A DNA stretch of 11,103 nucleotides, taken from NCBI GenBank assembly GCA_029858245.1, contig JAOUFL010000059.1:1-11103 (forward strand). The letters run 5' to 3'. The position numbers and the translations under genes were made by a program. Positions within the stretch are counted from its first letter, which is position 1, and each line of letters begins with the position of its first letter. Source of the DNA: Candidatus Zixiibacteriota bacterium (lineage in GTDB: Bacteria > Zixibacteria > MSB-5A5 > RBG-16-43-9). Positions 6,247-11,103 of the stretch are shown here, in pieces. The notes beneath the pieces were generated by a model that made no database searches, had not been told where the DNA came from, and was given only the letters and a program-made list of their open reading frames with translations.

Positions 6247-6421
6247 ACTGGCATACTTTGCGAAGCATTCCTTTTATGCACGACTATAAGTGAATTCTGA
6301 AATAGCAACTTTTTTTCTCCACTGGCGCAGGAATATGCTTTTTTCGAAATATCCCTCGGACGGAAATTAAGAGATAGTTTTTTTTTGCAAAATTCCTACC
6401 CCAACTAAAAAACTTCTCTCG

Positions 6422-6449
6422 TGGTGTCAGGAGTTACCTCCTGATACCA
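6422..6449. repeat. 12-bp stem-loop in the 6177-6643 gap
   Basis: TGGTGTCAGGAG (6422-6433) pairs with CTCCTGATACCA (6438-6449) around a TTAC loop. The single non-Watson-Crick position is G-U in a plus-strand transcript and A-C in a minus-strand one, so it folds slightly better from the plus strand. No T-run follows directly. The left part of this gap, 6247-6421, holds AT-rich sequence with an A9 tract on the minus strand (6378-6386) and no gene. Confidence 0.6.
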
Positions 6450-6457
6450 TTGTCTTT

Positions 6458-6569
6458 TGTAGTTGCCCAATTCATTGGGCTTCTGGTTTTTTGTAGGGAC
6501 AGAACACTGTTCTGTCCTTCCTGGGCTCGATAAATCGAGCAACAACAGTTTTTGTCAAACAGTCCTACA
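6458..6569. repeat. Composite palindromic element(s) with GTAG ends
   Basis: Two overlapping inverted-repeat pairs are visible. TGTAGTTGC (6458-6466) pairs with GCAACAACA (6539-6547) with one mismatch, and TGTAGGGAC (6492-6500) pairs with GTCCTACA (6562-6569) with a one-base gap. Inside are three near-perfect small hairpins: GCCCAAT/ATTGGGC (6465-6480), GGACAGAACA/TGTTCTGTCC (6497-6517) and GCTCGAT/ATCGAGC (6525-6540). This looks like interleaved or nested REP/MITE-like repeats. The only long frame across it (61 codons) consists of this repeat sequence and is not a convincing gene. Confidence 0.65.
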
Positions 6570-6603
6570 CACATGCTTGACCTACCTGTTAAAAATATGG
6601 CAA

Positions 6604-6633
6604 TGTAGGGGCATGGCACGCTGTGCCCCTACA
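6604..6633. repeat. GTAG-ended palindrome downstream of the PLP lyase
   Basis: TGTAGGGGCA (6604-6613) and TGCCCCTACA (6624-6633) form a perfect 10-bp inverted repeat around TGGCACGCTG. On the minus strand the loop offers a competing inner hairpin, GGCAC-AGC-GTGCC. It lies 10 nt beyond the lyase stop codon. A T7 tract comes before the stem on the minus strand rather than after it, so it does not fit an intrinsic terminator for the lyase. Confidence 0.7.
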
Positions 6634-6643
6634 AAAAAACCTT

Positions 6644-8092
6644 TTAATAATTCGGCCCAAAATCCTTTTTGAAAGCTTCACCTAATTTAGCACCCCAGTT
6701 ATCCAGAGGAGTCAGCTTTCCAAAAAAGAACCTTAAAACCGGAGGCTCCTCTACGAATTTTAATCCTTTCACCAACTCCTTGTGTTGATATAACCAGTAC
6801 AACCTGTCCACCACATACTCGATCTGCGACATAGTGTAAACCCTTCTGGGTACTGCCAGTCGCGCCAGTTCCAAATCTGAAGCAATCTCTTCTTTTGTGT
6901 CTGGGTCCCGATCAACCGATATAGTACCCCTTTCCATAGTTCTCACTCCAGAGGTAATATAAATTGCAGCGGCTAAAGCACCAGCCGGATATTGATTCCA
7001 CGGAACATGGGGTAAAAACAACCTGGCATCCACATGGCAGGCAAGTCCTCCGGGTGGGGTTACCACCGGGATTTTGTAATCTATTAACCTTTCTGCAAAA
7101 TATTTTACAAACTCTGCAGCACTGCCAGCCACATTTAAGTCAGTCATCTCCCTCAGACCCACTGCCATAGCCTCTATCTCCTTGGTGGACATACCCCCAT
7201 AGGTCAAGAACCCTTCATAAACCGGAAGCCAGGGCTTCAGCGCCTCGAAATATTCCTTATTGTTGGTAGCGATGAATCCGCCCCTAACACAACTGCTCTT
7301 TCTTCCAGAGAGGTAGAAAATATCTACGTAGCTCATCAATTCCGTGATAATCTCCTGAATAGATTTATTCTCATATCCCTTTTCCCTTTTCCTGATGAAA
7401 TAAGCATTCTCCGAGATCAGACTTCCATCGAACACCAACATTATCCCATTATCAACAGCGATCTTTTTGACCTCTCTTAAATTCTGCAGAGAAAAAGGCT
7501 GCCCGCCTAAAAGATTAGTGGTTGCCTCCATCCGAATAAAGGATATCTTATCTCTCCCGTACTTCTTTATAACATCTTTGAACTTCTGTAAATCTAAATT
7601 CCCTTTGAAAAGATTAGTGCTCTGGGTATTTAATGCCTCGTCCGTATAGATCTCTAAAACCCTTCCTCCAGCCAGTTCAAAATGGGCTCTGGTAGAAGTA
7701 AAATGATAGTTCATCGGAACCACATCTCCCGGCTTCACAAATACCTTTGCCAGAAGATGCTCAGCTGCCCTGCCCTGATGAACCGGCAGAACATATTCAA
7801 AACCTAACACGTCTTTTATGGCAGAAGTTAACTTATAGAAACTCTCACATCCAGCATAGGCATCATCTGAGACCATCATAGCTGCCAGCTGGTTATCGCT
7901 CATCGCATTGGTTCCGCTGTCGGTAAGCATATCCAGAAAAATATCCCGGGTACGCAATGAGAAGGTGTTATATCCACCCTCCTCTATAACTTTTAATCTC
8001 TGGTCAACCGGTACCAGAAAGGTCTTCTGCAGAATCCTCACCTTGTGCATTTCCAGAGGAATCTCTTTCCCGTTAGAAAGCCTGACAATCAT
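6644..8092 (-). CDS. Tyrosine phenol-lyase/tryptophanase-family PLP lyase
   Basis: A 482-residue fold-type I PLP enzyme of the beta-eliminating lyase family, which splits tyrosine or tryptophan to phenol or indole plus pyruvate and ammonia. Family blocks run throughout: GGYNTFSL (39-46), LTDSGTNAMSD (56-66), DDAYAG (76-81, Tyr79), VHQGR (104-108), NYHFTSTR (128-135), NLLGGQP (193-199), ENAYFI, SGRKSSCVRGGF (262-273), EGFLTYGG, VRTMERG (383-389) and VPRRVYT (414-420). Lys265 should bind PLP. Thr132, Met386, Arg388 and the LRFF end (453-456, Phe where tryptophanase has His) favour tyrosine phenol-lyase over tryptophanase. Two pocket residues differ: Leu225 replaces the Arg after the PLP-binding Asp222, and Arg264 replaces the Lys before Lys265. 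About 20 extra residues follow the usual C-terminus. AAGGAGG (8098-8104) lies 5 nt before the ATG. Substrate specificity remains open. Confidence 0.88.
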   Translation of the reverse strand: MIVRLSNGKEIPLEMHKVRILQKTFLVPVDQRLKVIEEGGYNTFSLRTRDIFLDMLTDSGTNAMSDNQLAAMMVSDDAYAGCESFYKLTSAIKDVLGFEYVLPVHQGRAAEHLLAKVFVKPGDVVPMNYHFTSTRAHFELAGGRVLEIYTDEALNTQSTNLFKGNLDLQKFKDVIKKYGRDKISFIRMEATTNLLGGQPFSLQNLREVKKIAVDNGIMLVFDGSLISENAYFIRKREKGYENKSIQEIITELMSYVDIFYLSGRKSSCVRGGFIATNNKEYFEALKPWLPVYEGFLTYGGMSTKEIEAMAVGLREMTDLNVAGSAAEFVKYFAERLIDYKIPVVTPPGGLACHVDARLFLPHVPWNQYPAGALAAAIYITSGVRTMERGTISVDRDPDTKEEIASDLELARLAVPRRVYTMSQIEYVVDRLYWLYQHKELVKGLKFVEEPPVLRFFFGKLTPLDNWGAKLGEAFKKDFGPNY

Positions 8093-8153
8093 TTATACCT
8101 CCTTATATGGTTAGTGTTAAATTCATTACATCAAAAAATACTTTAAAATTTCT

Positions 8154-8182
8154 AATTTATCATCTGAGCTTCTAAAAATCAA
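8154..8182 (-). promoter_or_regulatory. Possible promoter of the PLP lyase
   Basis: Minus-strand TTGATT (8177-8182) is followed after 17 nt by TAAATT (8154-8159), each 4/6 to consensus. A TG one base before the -10 gives an extended -10 (TGATAAATT). It lies about 60 nt upstream of the ATG in an AT-rich stretch. It would make the lyase independent of the flavoprotein gene 358 nt upstream. Confidence 0.35.
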
Positions 8183-8231
8183 CCATAATCTTTATTTTAA
8201 GGGACTAAAAAGCTCTGGTTTTTCTTTCTTG

Positions 8232-8288
8232 TGTAGCGGAACTCTTTAGAGTTCCATAAAAAATGGAGGTCTGAAGACCTCCGCTACA
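8232..8288. repeat. 57-bp GTAG/CTAC element with two inner hairpins
   Basis: Terminal inverted repeats TGTAGCGG (8232-8239) and CCGCTACA (8281-8288) enclose two hairpins: GGAACTCT-TT-AGAGTTCC (8238-8255) and GGAGGTCT-GA-AGACCTCC (8265-8282). An A-rich spacer (8256-8264) separates them. Either strand can fold into a three-way-junction-like shape. The layout resembles paired REP (BIME-type) or small MITE elements. No transposase gene is in the window. Confidence 0.75.
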
Positions 8289-8293
8289 AAAAA

Positions 8294-8428
8294 ATCCCCT
8301 CCCTTGACGGGAAGGAATAGAATAGGGAGGGTGATTTTCCCCCTCTCCTCAACCGCTCGGCTGTCTTCGACCCTGAGCTCAGACCGAAGGGAGCTTAAGT
8401 CGAAGTTCTCTCCCACGAGGGGAAAGGT
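8294..8428. repeat. ~135-bp dispersed repeat, copy 2 (related to 315-454)
   Basis: It has the same order and orientation of blocks as 315-454: ATCCCCTCCCT, the identical 19-mer at 8357-8375, the identical CTCAGACCGAAGGGAGCT (8378-8395), then CTCTCCCAC and AGGGGAAAGGT. It lies between the GTAG element and the 3' end of the flavoprotein gene. Copies are clearly diverged between blocks, so duplication is not very recent. Confidence 0.75.
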
Positions 8429-8450
8429 GAATTGTCTTATTTCTTACATC

Positions 8451-11103
8451 TTACTTCTTACCTCTCAAGTAATCAATCATCGGCTGGGTGACCAACGGAA
8501 CTACTTCCTCAATCATATGCGGCATCAGATTATCCATCACCTTGGGCATAAGCTCAGGCATCTGCTCTGCCATATAATCTGGCATAGGGATACGCTCTTT
8601 TACTCTCTCTAACATCACTGGCATCACCTTGGGTATCATCATTGGCAAAAGCCTGGGGAAAAGGATGGGGAACATTGGCTTCATCAAACTTAACGCTCCT
8701 GGAATTTTACCCATAAACCTCATCATAGCACCCATACCAAAAGGCATTTCCGAAATAAGCTCGGGCCACATAGTTCCCATCAGCTCAGCAAATCCTTTTG
8801 GCGTCATAAGGGAAATCATCCCCTCAAAAACTGCCCATTGCTTCTGCACCTCTGGATTAGGGTCAGGAAAATCATAACCTAATGCCTGGGAGGCGAATCG
8901 GGCTAAATCCACAATCTCTACAGGTAATTTTTTCTTATCCACTGTAACCCGGAACTGAAACTCACAGCAGGGACAAAGTGCCAGGACTTTCTCCGCACCT
9001 GCTTCAATTGCCTCGTCCAGTCTTGTCTTACCGATCTCAGCTGCAACTGGTGGTTCTTTTATCAGAGTAAGCACACTTCCACAGCAATGTGCTTCTTCCC
9101 GGTTATGACTCATCTCCACAAACTTTACATTGGGAATAGCTTTTATTAACTCCCTGGGTGGTTCATATACCCCTGAGACCCTACCTATATGACAGGAATC
9201 ATGCCAGGAAACAGTAACTGGTTTTTGACTTCTTTCTGGAAAAGAAAATTCTCCTGATTTAACCTTCTCTGCAACCAGTTCACTGTAATGCTTTGCGGCA
9301 ATCCCGTATTCCATTCCTAATTTTTTAGCCCAGACAGGATAGACCTGACGCCACATCATATCACAGGCAGGGCAGGAGGAGATAACGGTATCTGCTCCAG
9401 ACTCCTTTACCGCTTGAATGTTTTTCTTCATTATATCTGCAAACAGCTCCCATTTGCCAGCAGCTAACATCGGTGTTCCACAACAGTTCTCCTTCTCTCC
9501 CAAAAAGGTGAAATCAATCCCGGCCTTATCCAGGAGTCGAACGCTTGCCATTCCGATATCATGTTCCACATAACTGGCAGTACAGCCGGCAAAATAGACA
9601 TTTTTGGCTCTATGAGACAGTCCGTGTTTTTCCTTCAAATCATCCGGAAACCAGTCAGCACGATTCTTTCTGTAACCTGCCCAGATATCCCCCTCTTTTC
9701 TTAAAGATTCTGCCATTATCTCAAAGGGCGGGAAAGTCATTTTCTTATCTTCATCAATAAGTTTTCCGCGTAGTTTCATCCAGGAGGGTTCTATGGGAAG
9801 TGCCGCAGAACAACGCAGGTTACAGAGCTCGCAGGTAGTGCAGACTATTATTGTATCTACCATAAACTGGCTCCATTTCTTTTTACCCTCCATATACTCC
9901 CTTAACCAGTACCATTTACCTCTGGGGCTCTGGCTTTCCCAGCCTCTACCGTAGAACTGGTCACATTCCTCAATACAGTAACCGCATTGGGAACAGCTGT
10001 AGGCATACCAGGCAACATCGGATGGTATACCCCTTACAGCCCTGCTGGGCTTTTCGCCTATCTGGGTGATAACATAATTTCCAAAGGGACGTATCAAAGG
10101 CTCAAAAAAACCTGCCAGACTAAGTGCTGGACCCATTAACCCACTATTTAGAACCTTACCCGGATTGAGAATAAATTCAGGATCAATTTTTTTCTTAAAG
10201 CTCTCTAATTTTTTTACCCTTTCCCTTCCCAGCACTTTATCTGCTTTGGAGGCAAAGTATAAACCAGTAGAATAAGCTCTTCCTCCATATTTTTCTGCAA
10301 TCTTCATTATGGTGAGGACCAGACTGAAGACGAAATTATAATTGAACTTACGCTGATCGCTGGGGATAAATCCCAGGATAACAACTTCAGGCTGACCATT
10401 AAGGCTTTCCCGGATTACCACACCTTCCTTTACTATAGGCTGGTTTACTTTTTTCTCAATTTCATCCATCACCTTAGCCAGAGATGAAAGAGGGATTACC
10501 ACTTCAGCCGGGACCAGGCTTGGACCAAGACGTTTTACCACCATCAGCTTAAAGCGGTTCTTCCATTCATGCTCGGCAATCCTCTGACTTAGAATCTCTG
10601 CCTCACATTTTTTCAGAATCGCCGGCAACTTATTCATTACCTCATTCTCATCTTTAACCCTGAAGGCAAGGGTGATAAGGTAAGCTGCTGGCAACAAAAC
10701 CCTTTCTTCTACTGGATGACCCAAGTGTTCCATAAGAGGTGCTCTGTTTTTAAGCTCTGCCATACGCGGATTTATGAAAATTAAAGACCAGATAGGAAGT
10801 TTCTCATCTATTATAGATTGAACCAGATTCTGCAAGCCTAAAGCATCCGGACAGCCGATGGCTAAAAACCTTAATTCTTCTAAAGGTTGAACCTTTATAG
10901 TCACTTCACTTATCAAACCGGTTATCCCCTCTGCATCGGCAATCAAATCCAACCCTGAGCCAGCAAATTCTTTGATAAGACCATCAGGTAAAACCACTTT
11001 AGCACTCAGCACATTATCTTTAAACCAGCCTGCCTCAAAGGAGCCGATTCCAGCACCACCCTGAGCCAACCACCCACCCACAGTGGATCCCGGATTACTG
11101 GTG
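8451..11103 (-). CDS. FAD-linked oxidase/iron-sulfur/CCG-domain fusion, D-lactate dehydrogenase-like (5'-truncated)
   Basis: About 883 residues are visible; the frame stays open through the right edge (TSNPGST precedes the Val at 11079-11081), so that GTG is internal. Numbered from that Val, residues 1-70 end a PCMH-type FAD-binding domain (GGWLAQGGAGIGS, VVLPDG) and 70-311 are an FAD-oxidase C domain ending NPGKVL. Two 4Fe-4S motifs CX2CX2CX3C follow (Cys363-373 and 414-424). Two CCG domains as in GlcF and HdrB/HdrD come next: Cys500/CCG533/CPAC570 and Cys630/CCG666/CPCC703. This order matches fused GlcD-GlcF-type 2-hydroxyacid dehydrogenases, so oxidation of D-lactate or a similar acid with electrons passed through clusters to quinone or another carrier is likely. 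Residues ~750-872 form a tail with 23 Met and tetrapeptide periodicity, not part of those domains. No transmembrane helix of ordinary type is evident. Confidence 0.9.
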   Translation of the reverse strand, partial: TSNPGSTVGGWLAQGGAGIGSFEAGWFKDNVLSAKVVLPDGLIKEFAGSGLDLIADAEGITGLISEVTIKVQPLEELRFLAIGCPDALGLQNLVQSIIDEKLPIWSLIFINPRMAELKNRAPLMEHLGHPVEERVLLPAAYLITLAFRVKDENEVMNKLPAILKKCEAEILSQRIAEHEWKNRFKLMVVKRLGPSLVPAEVVIPLSSLAKVMDEIEKKVNQPIVKEGVVIRESLNGQPEVVILGFIPSDQRKFNYNFVFSLVLTIMKIAEKYGGRAYSTGLYFASKADKVLGRERVKKLESFKKKIDPEFILNPGKVLNSGLMGPALSLAGFFEPLIRPFGNYVITQIGEKPSRAVRGIPSDVAWYAYSCSQCGYCIEECDQFYGRGWESQSPRGKWYWLREYMEGKKKWSQFMVDTIIVCTTCELCNLRCSAALPIEPSWMKLRGKLIDEDKKMTFPPFEIMAESLRKEGDIWAGYRKNRADWFPDDLKEKHGLSHRAKNVYFAGCTASYVEHDIGMASVRLLDKAGIDFTFLGEKENCCGTPMLAAGKWELFADIMKKNIQAVKESGADTVISSCPACDMMWRQVYPVWAKKLGMEYGIAAKHYSELVAEKVKSGEFSFPERSQKPVTVSWHDSCHIGRVSGVYEPPRELIKAIPNVKFVEMSHNREEAHCCGSVLTLIKEPPVAAEIGKTRLDEAIEAGAEKVLALCPCCEFQFRVTVDKKKLPVEIVDLARFASQALGYDFPDPNPEVQKQWAVFEGMISLMTPKGFAELMGTMWPELISEMPFGMGAMMRFMGKIPGALSLMKPMFPILFPRLLPMMIPKVMPVMLERVKERIPMPDYMAEQMPELMPKVMDNLMPHMIEEVVPLVTQPMIDYLRGKK

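Noticed and set aside
6434..6619. 61-codon minus-strand reading frame
   Set aside because: It is made almost entirely of the palindromic repeats at 6458-6569 and 6604-6633, has no ribosome-binding site, and its product (Cys- and Arg-rich, no domain) looks like translated repeat.
8304..8612. Plus-strand 102-codon frame across the dispersed repeat and the flavoprotein tail
   Set aside because: Most of it is antisense to the tetrapeptide tail and the rest is repeat sequence not conserved in frame in the other copy.
11079..11081. GTG at 11079-11081 as the true start of the flavoprotein
   Set aside because: The frame stays open to the window edge and the residues before it (TSNPGST) continue the conserved FAD-binding motif, so the gene begins outside the window.

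Overview
The window looks like a stretch of chromosome from an uncultured, probably anaerobic bacterium of moderate to low GC. Every credible gene is on the minus strand. Several starts have strong AAGGAGG-type Shine-Dalgarno sites, one of them in front of a GTG. The intergenic gaps are full of short palindromic repeats, many ending in GTAG/CTAC, of the kind found in repeat-rich genomes of candidate bacterial phyla. A ThiN domain (most common in archaea) and a lactate-dehydrogenase/heterodisulfide-reductase-like flavoprotein fit an anaerobe. I cannot name the lineage from sequence alone.

Layout in transcription order (right to left): (1) 8451-11103, 5'-truncated fusion of a GlcD-type FAD oxidase, two 4Fe-4S motifs and two CCG domains, with an unusual Met/Pro tetrapeptide-repeat tail. 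(2) 8093-8450, a gap holding a nested GTAG element, one copy of a ~140-bp dispersed repeat and a plausible promoter. (3) 6644-8092, a tyrosine phenol-lyase/tryptophanase-family PLP lyase with two changed cofactor-pocket residues. (4) 6177-6643, a gene-free gap dominated by palindromes. (5) 5076-6176, an FMN-dependent nitronate monooxygenase-like oxidoreductase with a four-Cys cluster. (6) 3239-4879, a ThiN domain fused to a PurM/HypE-like ATP-binding domain. (7) 2789-3181 GNAT acetyltransferase, 1897-2685 SAM methyltransferase, 1286-1852 DJ-1/PfpI protein and 505-1272 short-chain dehydrogenase; the last two are 13 nt apart and surely co-transcribed. (8) 134-504, a gap with further copies of both dispersed repeats. 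(9) 1-133, the start of an NAD-dependent epimerase cut by the left edge.

Functionally this is a loose run of small-molecule and redox metabolism genes, not one obvious pathway. The flavo-iron-sulfur protein probably oxidises a 2-hydroxy acid such as D-lactate and passes electrons through its clusters. The lyase next to it should release pyruvate and ammonia from an amino acid. The ThiN fusion suggests a thiamine-phosphate role. I see no defence system, CRISPR array, phage, transposase gene, tRNA or rRNA. The most unusual items are the ThiN-HypE-like fusion, the tetrapeptide tail, the altered lyase pocket and the nested GTAG-bounded palindromes.
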